Shown here in pieces: positions 24,983 to 33,582 of a DNA stretch of 35,536 nt; within the stretch, counting starts at the first letter, position 1, and the number at the start of each line of letters is the position of its first letter. Source of the DNA: Clostridiales bacterium (lineage in GTDB: Bacteria; Bacillota; Clostridia; Lachnospirales; CAG-274); contig JAJQBF010000078.1 in the NCBI GenBank assembly GCA_021203425.1, positions 1-35,536 of the forward strand, given 5' to 3'. The notes under the pieces were generated by a model. The model searched no databases and had not been told where the DNA came from. It saw only the letters and a program-made list of their open reading frames with translations. A program made the translations under genes and the position numbers.

Positions 24983-26356
24983 TCAGATGCTGCCGTGTTT
25001 CTTAGCCACTGTCTGAACTCTCTTTGTATAGAGCATCTCAAGAGAAACGATTATGTGTTTTCTTGTAGCAGAGGGTATAATAATATTGTCGATATAGCCG
25101 TCTTCCGCCGACTTATAGGCTGAGCTGGCTTCGTCATATGTTTTGTCTGTATATTTGTGCATAATTTTTACATAGCCTGTTCTGTTAAGAAGAGAAATCT
25201 CCGCTGTAGGCCAGGCAAGAACGATGTCGGCGCCTATATATTTTGAATTCATAAGCATAAAGCCGGAGCCTATTCCGTTTCTTATGACAACATTGACACG
25301 GGGAATAGAGCTTTCCGCAAGCTTTGAAAGGAGCTGTGAAGAATAAAGCATAAGAAGGTTCTGTTCCGCTATGTTTATTTTTTCATATTCCTTAATATCC
25401 GTAAGGCTTACAAGGGGAATATTAAAGGCATCGCAAAGCTTTACAAAGCGGCCTGCCTTATGGGTTCCGCTTATGCCTATAGGACCGTTGTTAGCCATAA
25501 CGCCTACCGTATAGCCGTTTATCCTTAAGAAGGCGCAGATCATTTCCTTGCCGTATCTGGGCTGAATTTCGAAATATGCGTAGTCGTCTGAAAGACTGCT
25601 TATAATATAGTGCATATCTATAGGGGAGTCTTCGTCAACTACTATTGTGTTTAAGTTTTCGTCTTCTCTGTTAAGGTCGCTGTCTGTGGGAATATAAGCC
25701 ATATCCGTATTATTTGAAGGGAGAAGGTCTACAAGGCGCCTTGCTGCTTCAAGACAGTCTTCCTCTGTTTTATAGCTTCTGTGAACAAGACCTGTTTTTG
25801 TGGCATGAGCCTCTCCCGAGCAAAAATCGTCATAGTTTAAGGCTATTTCATCTGCTCCTTTTAAAACGGCAGGGCTTTTGAGAAACATATTTGAATTCTC
25901 GTCCTTCATAATTCTTATATCCGAAAGCATGGGGATATAGGTCGCTGTTCCCAAACATTTGCCCAAAACTACGGAAATTTGGGGAACAAGACCGCTTGCC
26001 GCCGTTATCTTTTGGAAAAGAAGACCGTAGACCTCAAGAGCCTTTTGACCGTCCTTAATTTCGATTCCCGTTGAATCTAAGATAGCAACTATGGGAGCGC
26101 CCATATTTATTGCCTTGTCATATAAATTTGCTACTTTGTCAGCGTGTTTTTTATTTACGGGGCCGTCTTGTGAATAAGCAAAACAGAGCTTGTCGTTTAT
26201 TATTCCGTAGCCCGTAATTACGTTTGCACCTTTTGTAAAGCTTTCAAGCTCAACAAAGCTGTTTTCGTCAAACAGCGTTTCAAGGCGCATTCTTGCTGCA
26301 GTTGGTTCTGCCGACTTGATTTTTAATAATTCTTCAATTTTTCCCGGCGTATCCAT
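24983..26356 (-). CDS. Carboxyl transferase (MmdA/acyl-CoA carboxyltransferase family, divergent)
   Basis: IEELLKIKSAEPTAARMRLETLFDENSFVELESF...LDSTGIEIKDGQKALEVYG...MANNGPIGISGTHKAGRFVKLCDAFNIPLVSLTDIKEYE. Confidence 0.88.
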   Translation of the reverse strand: MDTPGKIEELLKIKSAEPTAARMRLETLFDENSFVELESFTKGANVITGYGIINDKLCFAYSQDGPVNKKHADKVANLYDKAINMGAPIVAILDSTGIEIKDGQKALEVYGLLFQKITAASGLVPQISVVLGKCLGTATYIPMLSDIRIMKDENSNMFLKSPAVLKGADEIALNYDDFCSGEAHATKTGLVHRSYKTEEDCLEAARRLVDLLPSNNTDMAYIPTDSDLNREDENLNTIVVDEDSPIDMHYIISSLSDDYAYFEIQPRYGKEMICAFLRINGYTVGVMANNGPIGISGTHKAGRFVKLCDAFNIPLVSLTDIKEYEKINIAEQNLLMLYSSQLLSKLAESSIPRVNVVIRNGIGSGFMLMNSKYIGADIVLAWPTAEISLLNRTGYVKIMHKYTDKTYDEASSAYKSAEDGYIDNIIIPSATRKHIIVSLEMLYTKRVQTVAKKHGSI

Positions 26357-26417
26357 TAATATACCTCCAAAATTTATAAAAAATCTTCCTTAAAACAGTT
26401 GAAATCCAATCAATTTT

Positions 26418-26445
26418 ATTGTACTATAAATATAAAAATATTCAA
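26418..26445 (-). promoter_or_regulatory. Putative promoter of the decarboxylase operon (minus strand TTGAAT-16nt-TACAAT)
   Basis: Reverse complement: TTGAAT (26440-26445), TACAAT (26418-26423). Confidence 0.5.
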
Positions 26446-26532
26446 GCACTAATTTTTTTATAATAGTTATAACATTTTTCCTATAGATAGCAGCGGTACA
26501 AACCGATATTATACATAAGAAGGGGTGATTTT

Positions 26533-27444
26533 ATGGATAACAGACAATTTGATTATTTTATAAAGGTAGTAGAGGAAAAAAGTATTTCAAAGGCGGCGAA
26601 ACAGCTTTATATTTCACAGCCTTCTTTAAGCCAGTATATAAACAGGCTTGAAAACTCTTTGGGAACAACTCTCTTTGACAGGAGTACCTCTCCTCTTACA
26701 CTGACATATGCCGGTGAGATATATCTTGACACAATTCTCAAAATAAAAGCTCTTCAGTCTGAAATGATAAACAAGCTGGAGGATATTGAAGATTTAAAAA
26801 CGGGATATTTGAAAATAGGGCTTACTCCCTCAAAGGCCAATTATTATCTTCCTACGATTTTGCCTATTTTTAAAAGCAAATATCCCGGAATAGAAATAAA
26901 AATTTCGGAAGGAACCTCGGCGGAGCTTGAAACACTTTTGGGTAAAGGCGTGGTGGATTTATGCCTTATGAATATGTCCATAGAGAAGTCTCCCTATGAG
27001 ATTGAATATGAGCCTTTTTATGAGGAAGAAATTTATCTTGCGGCGCCCTCCGACTTTTTCGTGCCGGCCAAGCCTTCCTTGGCGGTTTATCCCGAGGTGA
27101 AGATGCATGAGCTTAACGACAAGCCCTTTATACTTCTTAAACAAGAGCAGAGATTAAGACAGGTTTCGACTTATGTCTTTACAAAAAGCGGAATTAAGCC
27201 TAAAATAATATTGGAAACAAGAAGTATTGAAACATCTTTAAGACTTTGCGCCGTGGGAATGGGCTTTTGTTTTGTTCCCAGATCTGCTATGGGCTATACA
27301 ACGGGAAACAACAGACCTAAGTTTTTTACAATAGGCAGTCCTTCCCTTACATGGAAGATGGCTATTGCTTATAAGAAAAACGCACACAGGTCAAAGGCGG
27401 CTTATGCCTTTGCCGATATTGTTAAAGATACAGTTTTACAGTGA
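26533..27444 (+). CDS. LysR family transcriptional regulator
   Basis: MDNRQFDYFIKVVEEKSISKAAKQLYISQPSLSQYINRLENSLGTTLFDRSTSPLTLTYAGEIYL; divergent from the decarboxylase operon. Confidence 0.95.
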   Translation: MDNRQFDYFIKVVEEKSISKAAKQLYISQPSLSQYINRLENSLGTTLFDRSTSPLTLTYAGEIYLDTILKIKALQSEMINKLEDIEDLKTGYLKIGLTPSKANYYLPTILPIFKSKYPGIEIKISEGTSAELETLLGKGVVDLCLMNMSIEKSPYEIEYEPFYEEEIYLAAPSDFFVPAKPSLAVYPEVKMHELNDKPFILLKQEQRLRQVSTYVFTKSGIKPKIILETRSIETSLRLCAVGMGFCFVPRSAMGYTTGNNRPKFFTIGSPSLTWKMAIAYKKNAHRSKAAYAFADIVKDTVLQ

Positions 27445-27459
27445 TATATGAGGTAAATT

Positions 27460-28068
27460 ATGAACTATATTTCACTTGATCTTGAATTTAACGGAGCCTT
27501 TGATTTTGAAAGGGGCGAGTGTATTCATACAAATGATATCTGCCGCCACGAAATTATACAAATCGGCGCCGTTAAAATGAATAGTAAAAAGAATATTCAG
27601 GACAGCTTTAACGCTTATGTTAAGCCCGTAATTTATCCACGGCTGAATCCTTTTATTGCCGATGTTATAAAAATGAAAACAGAGGACTTCAGCAGTGCCG
27701 GAGGGTTTGAGGAGAATTTTGCAAAATTCAGAGAATTTGCCGGCGGCAGGGATATTATGTTTGTTGTATGGGGAGATTCCGATCTGCCTGTGCTTTATGA
27801 AAATTTAAGCTACTATAATTTAGTATCCGAACCTCTTATTTTAAAATATATAAATATACAGCCCTGTGTAAGCAGTCTGTTTAATAAGGGCGCAGGACAG
27901 CAGATAAGCCTTAAACACGCTATAGAGGCTTTGGAAATAAAGGCTGACGAAAATTTTCACAATGCCCTTAACGATGCATACTATACCGCAAGAATTTTTC
28001 AGACTGTAGACACAGACTCTGTGCCTGTGAAAATATTCTGTTCGGGACATTACAGAAATCTTAAATAA
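27460..28068 (+). CDS. 3'-5' exonuclease (DEDDh / RNase T-like)
   Basis: MNYISLDLEFNG (DxE), IIQIGAVKM, FVVWGDSDLPVL, LKHAIEALEIKADENFHNALNDAYYTARIF (HxxxxD). Confidence 0.85.
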   Translation: MNYISLDLEFNGAFDFERGECIHTNDICRHEIIQIGAVKMNSKKNIQDSFNAYVKPVIYPRLNPFIADVIKMKTEDFSSAGGFEENFAKFREFAGGRDIMFVVWGDSDLPVLYENLSYYNLVSEPLILKYINIQPCVSSLFNKGAGQQISLKHAIEALEIKADENFHNALNDAYYTARIFQTVDTDSVPVKIFCSGHYRNLK

Positions 28069-28180
28069 GGGCAGTGGTATTATGAAAAGAAGAATGAGCG
28101 GTGTAAGGGCGGCTTATTAACTTCGTTTTTCAGATGAGATATTTATTAAAATTTTTGTGTTGAGACAGGAGGGAACAAAA

Positions 28181-28792
28181 TTGGCTTTGGAAAATAAATC
28201 AGTCATAACATATTCTTCCGAATTAGCAAGAAAAGAAGAGGAAATAAGTAAAAAAAGAGCCTTGGAATTATTTGAAAGCGGAAAGCTCGATTCTCTCGAA
28301 TGCGGAAAGTTTTCATCTCTCAGGGAAATACACAGATTTTTATTCGGAGACATTTATGATTTTGCCGGTGAAATAAGAAATGTGAACCTTGCAAAGGGCG
28401 GTTTTAGGTTTGCTCCCGTTATGTATTTAAATGAGTCACTTAAAAACATTGATAAAATGCCCCAGAGCAGCTTTGAGGAGATAACGGAAAAATATGTTGA
28501 GATGAATATAGCCCACCCTTTCAGAGAGGGAAACGGCAGAAGTATGAGAATTTGGCTGGATTTGATGTTTAAAAAAGAGATAAACAGAGTTGTCGACTGG
28601 AGCAAGGTTGATAAAGATGATTATCTGCTTGCTATGGAGCGAAGTCCGGTTAGAGATACAGAAATAAAGTATGTGCTGAAACAGGCTCTTACAAAAGATA
28701 TAAATAATAAAAATGTTTATATGAAAGGTATAGATAACAGTTACTATTATGAGGGCTATAATACAATCAGCATAGAGGATTTAAAACAGTAA
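28181..28792 (+). CDS. fic: Fic family protein adenylyltransferase, class III-like (C-terminal SYYYEG inhibitory motif)
   Basis: Likely TTG start 28181 after an AGGAGG RBS; catalytic HPFREGNGRS (28514-28543); C-terminal SYYYEG (28739-28756) matching [S/T]xxxE[G/N]. Confidence 0.9.
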   Translation: MALENKSVITYSSELARKEEEISKKRALELFESGKLDSLECGKFSSLREIHRFLFGDIYDFAGEIRNVNLAKGGFRFAPVMYLNESLKNIDKMPQSSFEEITEKYVEMNIAHPFREGNGRSMRIWLDLMFKKEINRVVDWSKVDKDDYLLAMERSPVRDTEIKYVLKQALTKDINNKNVYMKGIDNSYYYEGYNTISIEDLKQ

Positions 28793-28810
28793 AAATTTTA
28801 GAGGATAACT

Positions 28811-29179
28811 ATGAACAGGCAGATTTTAATCGATTATGCAAAAGAAAAATACAAAACAGAGCCGGAATATTTGTGGCTTAAATATCCTTCTTATGCCGTT
28901 TTTCGTCACAGCGACAGTAAAAAGTGGTACGGTCTTATTGCAGACGTTCCCAAGAATAAGCTTGGGCTTGAAGGGTCGGAGAAGGTTGATGTTCTCAATG
29001 TGAAGTGTGAAGGTCTTGTGGCGGATATGCTTAAGCAGAACAGGGGTTTTCTTCCAGGCTGGCATATGAACAAAAAATACTGGATAAGTATTTTGTTAGA
29101 CGGAACAGTGGAGAACGAAAAAATTTTTGACTTGCTTGATATGAGTTTTGAACTTACGGCAGATAAAAAGAAGAGGTAA
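28811..29179 (+). CDS. MmcQ/YjbR family DNA-binding-like protein
   Basis: YKTEPEYLWLKYPSYAVFRHSDSKKWYGLIADVPKNKLGLEGSEKVDVLNVKC...FLPGWHMNKKYWISILLDGTV. Confidence 0.85.
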   Translation: MNRQILIDYAKEKYKTEPEYLWLKYPSYAVFRHSDSKKWYGLIADVPKNKLGLEGSEKVDVLNVKCEGLVADMLKQNRGFLPGWHMNKKYWISILLDGTVENEKIFDLLDMSFELTADKKKR

Positions 29180-29182
29180 TAT

Positions 29183-29923
29183 ATGAAAAGAATGCTGCTT
29201 AAAATAGCCTATGACGGAACGGAGTATTTCGGCTGGCAGAGACAGAATAATTTTATAACGGTTCAGCAAAGGCTTGAGGAGGCTTTGTCTGAGCTTTTAG
29301 GGCAGGAAATAACAGTGAGAGGTTCAAGCCGAACAGATACGGGGGTTCATGCCTTAGGTCAGGGGGCTGTTTTTAAAGCGGATTTTACAATACCCGTTGA
29401 CAGGTTTCCCCTTGCTCTTAACTCATTTTTGCCGGGCGATATTGTGTGCCGGGGGGCAAGGCTTGTAGACGAGAACTTTCACCCTCAGTACAGCGTTGTA
29501 AAAAAGACATACAGATACAGAATTTTGAATGACAGATTCAGAAATCCGCTTATGGGCAGATATTCTGAATTTATCCCCAAAGAGCTTGATTTTGAAAAAA
29601 TGGCGGAATGTTGTCATTATTTCTTGGGAGAACACGACTTTAAAGCTTTTTGCGCCAGCGGTTCTACGGCAAAAACCACAAACAGAATAATTTATGACTT
29701 GACGGCAGTTAAAAACCAAAATATAATAGATATAGAAGTTACGGGAAACGGCTTTCTTTATAATATGGTAAGGATAATAGCGGGAACTCTCACAGATGTG
29801 GGACTCGGAAAAATTCCCGTCGGCGACATTGAAAAAATAATTGCGGAGGGCGACAGAACCAAAGCGGGAAAAACTCTTCCGCCGGGCGGTCTTACCCTTA
29901 TGAACGTTGTGTACGACTTTTAA
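29183..29923 (+). CDS. truA: tRNA pseudouridine(38-40) synthase TruA
   Basis: LLKIAYDGTEYFGWQRQNNFITVQQRLEEALSELLGQEITVRGSSRTDTGVHALGQ...FLYNMVRIIAGTLTDVGLGK. Confidence 0.97.
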   Translation: MKRMLLKIAYDGTEYFGWQRQNNFITVQQRLEEALSELLGQEITVRGSSRTDTGVHALGQGAVFKADFTIPVDRFPLALNSFLPGDIVCRGARLVDENFHPQYSVVKKTYRYRILNDRFRNPLMGRYSEFIPKELDFEKMAECCHYFLGEHDFKAFCASGSTAKTTNRIIYDLTAVKNQNIIDIEVTGNGFLYNMVRIIAGTLTDVGLGKIPVGDIEKIIAEGDRTKAGKTLPPGGLTLMNVVYDF

Positions 29924-29950
29924 GGAATAAGGATAAAAAAGGAGAAAGAC

Positions 29951-31459
29951 ATGGATAAAAACACAGACAAAAACCAAGAGGATAAAAGACGGCGGATAGG
30001 AGATGCCGGAAGGGCGAGAGAAAAAAGGGAGCAAAGACAGGCGGCGAGGCTCGAGGCAAAGTTAAACAGAAATGCGGAAACCGAACAAAAAACAGAGGTC
30101 AAGACCGATGAAAAGCCTGAAAACGTCTCCAAATCCAAACTTAAATCTATATCGAAACCGAAAATAAGTCTTAAATCCCTGCCGAAACCTAAAATCGAGC
30201 TTAAGTCTGTACCAAAACAGAGCTCAAAGCCTAAGCCTTCGTTTAGGACGGAACCCAAATCGGCACCTAAGACGGAGTCCAAGCCGGTATCGAAGACGGA
30301 AATAAAGGCTGAGCCGAAAGCGGAAGTCAAAGCCGAGTCAAAGCCCGAATTGAAATCTGTGCCTAAAATCAAAATAAAACAGAGCGCTGAAAGGAAGAAC
30401 GGTGCAAATTCCTTTAAAACAGGCTGTTTGGTTATGTTTTTGGTTATATTTGTCTTTGCCTTTTCTTTTTGCGTAAAAACATACACACATTATTCCCACG
30501 CTAAAGAGGGAATTTTAAACACAGACGAAGAAAAGGGCATAGAGGAAATTACGGCTGTTATTGAAATTCCCGAAGGGGCGAGTCTTAAGGTTATTTCGGA
30601 AACACTGTATGAGGCAGGAATAATAGAATCTCCTTTCTTTTTCAGATGGAAGTGTAATGTTGAAGACATAAGCTATGATTTTAACTACGGAACATTTACG
30701 GTTTCAAGCTATATGACTTTTGACGAACTTACAGAGTGTTTAATGAGTGCGGCGGAAGAAGGAGATTATTACAGACTTACTGTAATCGAAGGTGACAGCA
30801 TATATGACATAGCGGAAAATGTTGCCTCATTTGGCATATGTACGGAAGAGGAATTTTACGAGGTCTGCGACAGCGGCGAGTTTGACTATGAATTTATAGT
30901 GGATATTCCCGAAAGAGAAAACCGCCTTGAAGGCTATCTTTTCCCTGATACATATTTTGTGGGTTATGATATGGACGCATGGGACGTTACAAATATGATG
31001 CTTTCGAATTTCAATTCAAAGGTATATGAGGGTATTTACAAGTCTTCCGTTACAGATTATTCTCTTGACGATATTGTTATAATAGCATCGATTATCGAAA
31101 AAGAAATAAAATACGATGACGAGCGAAGAATTGCCGCATCTGTTATTTATAACCGCCTGAATATCGGTATGAAACTGCAGATGGACGCAACTGTTTTGTA
31201 TGCACTTAATGAGCATAAAGACAGGGTTATGGAGTCCGATACACAGGTTGAGTCGGAGTATAATACATATTATGTTGAGGGGCTGCCTGCAGGGCCTATA
31301 GGCAACGCCGGTCTTAACTCTTTTGACGGCGCCCTTAACCCGGCTGATACCGATTACATTTATTATGTTCTTCAGAATACCGAAACAGGGCAGCATTATT
31401 TTACGGCGGATTATGACGACTTTTTGAGAGCCAAAGAACAATATATTTCGGGGTTATGA
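29951..31459 (+). CDS. mltG: MltG/YceG-like endolytic transglycosylase with a long Lys/Pro-rich N-terminal region
   Basis: C-term ...RLEGYLFPDTYFV...IIASIIEKEIKYDDERRIAASVIYNRLNIGMKLQMDATVLYAL...GLPAGPIGNAGLNSFDGALNPADTDYIYYV; TM TGCLVMFLVIFVFAFSFCVKTY. Confidence 0.92.
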   Translation: MDKNTDKNQEDKRRRIGDAGRAREKREQRQAARLEAKLNRNAETEQKTEVKTDEKPENVSKSKLKSISKPKISLKSLPKPKIELKSVPKQSSKPKPSFRTEPKSAPKTESKPVSKTEIKAEPKAEVKAESKPELKSVPKIKIKQSAERKNGANSFKTGCLVMFLVIFVFAFSFCVKTYTHYSHAKEGILNTDEEKGIEEITAVIEIPEGASLKVISETLYEAGIIESPFFFRWKCNVEDISYDFNYGTFTVSSYMTFDELTECLMSAAEEGDYYRLTVIEGDSIYDIAENVASFGICTEEEFYEVCDSGEFDYEFIVDIPERENRLEGYLFPDTYFVGYDMDAWDVTNMMLSNFNSKVYEGIYKSSVTDYSLDDIVIIASIIEKEIKYDDERRIAASVIYNRLNIGMKLQMDATVLYALNEHKDRVMESDTQVESEYNTYYVEGLPAGPIGNAGLNSFDGALNPADTDYIYYVLQNTETGQHYFTADYDDFLRAKEQYISGL

Positions 31460-31460
31460 T

Positions 31461-32108
31461 ATGATTATTTCAGATGAAAAGCTGACAGAATATATAAACA
31501 GCGTTCTTCCTTTAAGAAAGGGCGCACTTGGGGAAATTCAAAAATACGGCTATGAAGAGGGCTACCCCATTATACCTAAAGACAGTGTGGCTTTAATGGC
31601 TGTTTTGCTGTCTTTGGTTAAGCCTAAGGAGATTTTGGAGCTGGGAACGGCTATAGGCTTTTCCGCCTGTTTTATGTCGGATTATCTTGAAGAGTGCGGA
31701 AAGGTTACCACAGTTGACAGATATCCTCTTATGATAGAGGAGGCAAAGGAAAATATAAAAAAACTGGGGAAAACCGACTCCATAAGAATGATAGAAGGGG
31801 ACATAAACGAGGTTGTGTCACAGCTTGAAGGTGAATTTGATGTTATTTTTATGGACGGCGGAAAGGGGCAGTATATAAATATACTTCCCGACTGTTTAAG
31901 GCTTTTAAAAACAGGGGGTCTGCTTATTGCAGACGATATACTTCTTGACGGAGAAATAGGAAAGGAAAGGCTTGATGTAAAACGGCGCAACAGAACCACA
32001 TGGACAAGGCTCAGGGAGTTTACAGAGGCTCTCTGCAGTAATGACAGCCTTGAAACAAGTATTTTGACCATCGGCGGAGGTATGGCCGTTTGCAGAAAGC
32101 AGAGGTGA
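31461..32108 (+). CDS. trmR: O-methyltransferase, likely tRNA 5-hydroxyuridine methyltransferase (TrmR/YrrM-like)
   Basis: ILELGTAIGFSACFMSDYLEECGKVTTVDRYP...FDVIFMDGGKGQYINILPDCLRLLKTGGLLIADDIL; synteny mltG-trmR-trhP as in B. subtilis yrrL-yrrM-yrrN/O. Confidence 0.8.
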   Translation: MIISDEKLTEYINSVLPLRKGALGEIQKYGYEEGYPIIPKDSVALMAVLLSLVKPKEILELGTAIGFSACFMSDYLEECGKVTTVDRYPLMIEEAKENIKKLGKTDSIRMIEGDINEVVSQLEGEFDVIFMDGGKGQYINILPDCLRLLKTGGLLIADDILLDGEIGKERLDVKRRNRTTWTRLREFTEALCSNDSLETSILTIGGGMAVCRKQR

Positions 32109-32112
32109 CAAT

Positions 32113-33342
32113 ATGAAAAAACCGGAGCTGCTTGCTCCTGCGGGAGATTTGGAAAAACTTAAAATTGTTATAAATTACGGGGCTGACGCTGTTTATATGG
32201 GCGGCGAAAGCTACGGTCTTAGGGCAAAGGCAAAAAATTTCAGCCTTGAGGAAATGGCAGAGGGTATAAAATATGCCCACGAACACGGGGCAAAGGCTTA
32301 TATAACAGCTAACATATTTGCTCATAATGAAGACTTAGAGGGAATGAGGGAATATTTTAAGGCACTTGAAAAAATAGGGGCTGACGCTGTTCTTGTGGCT
32401 GACCCCGGAGTGTTTTCTGTTGTAAGAGAAACGGCGCCGTCACTTCCCGTTCACATAAGTACACAGGCAAACAACACAAACTATATGACAGCGGAGTTTT
32501 GGAAAAGCTTGGGAGCCTCCAGAATTGTTGCGGCAAGGGAGCTTTCAGCGGCTGAAATAAAGGATATAACCTCAAAGACAGATGTTGAAGTCGAGGCTTT
32601 TGTTCACGGGGCAATGTGTATTTCCTATTCGGGAAGGTGTCTTCTTTCGGCTTATTTTACAGGCAGAGAGGCCAATAAAGGCGCCTGTACTCACCCCTGC
32701 AGGTGGAAATATTATATAACCGAGGCAACAAGGGAAGGGGAGTATTTGCCCGTAAACGAAGATGACCGAGGAACATATATTTTCAACTCTAAGGATTTGT
32801 GTATGATTGAACATATTCCCGAGCTTGTGGAAAGCGGAATTGTCAGCTTTAAAATAGAAGGAAGAATTAAAACAGCCTATTACGGCGCTGTTGTTGTTAA
32901 GGCATACAGAGAGGCAATCGACGATTATTTTACAGACAAGGTTCTTTACGAAAGCAAGAAAGAATTCTACCTTGATGAGCTTAAAAAGGCAAGCTACAGG
33001 GGTTTTACAACAGGTTTCTATTTCGGAAAGCCTGACAAGGAAGGGCAGGTTTATACCAATTCCGCATATATTAAGGATTATGACTTTGTGGGAGTTGTAA
33101 GAGAATATGACAGTGAAAGCGGAATTGCCCTTATCGAACAGAGAAACAAGTTCTCCGGAGGAGACGAGGTTGAATTCTTAAGAGCCGGAGCGGAAAATTT
33201 TAAGCTTAAAATAGAAAATATTGTTGACCTTGAAGGAAACAGCAGAGAGTCGGCTCCTCACGCCCAAGAGCTTGTTAAAATAAAGACGGGCAGAGAGGTT
33301 AGACCTATGGATATAATGAGGAAGGAAACAGTGAAAAAATGA
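32113..33342 (+). CDS. trhP: U32 family peptidase-like protein, likely tRNA hydroxylation protein TrhP
   Basis: KPELLAPAGDLEKLKIVINYGADAVYMGGESYGLRAKAKNFS...AFVHGAMCISYSGRCLLSAYFTGREANKGACTHPCRWKY...SFKIEGRIKTAYYGAVVVKAYREAIDDY. Confidence 0.88.
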   Translation: MKKPELLAPAGDLEKLKIVINYGADAVYMGGESYGLRAKAKNFSLEEMAEGIKYAHEHGAKAYITANIFAHNEDLEGMREYFKALEKIGADAVLVADPGVFSVVRETAPSLPVHISTQANNTNYMTAEFWKSLGASRIVAARELSAAEIKDITSKTDVEVEAFVHGAMCISYSGRCLLSAYFTGREANKGACTHPCRWKYYITEATREGEYLPVNEDDRGTYIFNSKDLCMIEHIPELVESGIVSFKIEGRIKTAYYGAVVVKAYREAIDDYFTDKVLYESKKEFYLDELKKASYRGFTTGFYFGKPDKEGQVYTNSAYIKDYDFVGVVREYDSESGIALIEQRNKFSGGDEVEFLRAGAENFKLKIENIVDLEGNSRESAPHAQELVKIKTGREVRPMDIMRKETVKK

Positions 33343-33527
33343 CATTGAAAAAGATGGGGAAGTTTCAGAAGATTGTTTTTGTTTTGGGTATTCTTGTTAC
33401 GGTTTATGCCCTTGATTATTGGCGGAGAAGTAATTTTAATATAGGAAATATTCTTATTTTGGCTGTGGGGCTTATAATGGTTCTGTGGTTTTTTTGTTCC
33501 CGAAACAAGGGTTATAATTTGGCTTAA
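33339..33527 (+). CDS. Membrane N-terminal fragment, probably of a YdcF-family protein interrupted by a frameshift
   Basis: MTLKKMGKFQKIVFVLGILVTVYALDYW...GNILILAVGLIMVLWFF then a short non-homologous tail; ATGA overlap with trhP; the +1 frame continues as VPETRVIIWLKRLILAGFAVYFALAAFIFMQGKTE without a stop. Confidence 0.6.
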   Translation: MTLKKMGKFQKIVFVLGILVTVYALDYWRRSNFNIGNILILAVGLIMVLWFFCSRNKGYNLA

Positions 33528-33582
33528 AAGGCTTATTCTTGCAGGTTTTGCGGTTTATTTTGCCCTTGCCGCTTTTATATTT

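Noticed and set aside
28082-28120. Tiny ORF MKRRMSGVRAAY upstream of fic as a possible antitoxin
   Set aside because: Only 12 codons, no [S/T]xxxE[G/N] motif, and the Fic protein carries its own C-terminal inhibitory motif.
29920-30486. 188-aa minus-strand ORF with F/G/D/L/S repeats
   Set aside because: Antisense reading of the Lys/Pro-rich repeats of MltG; the apparent repeats are a by-product of that coding sequence.
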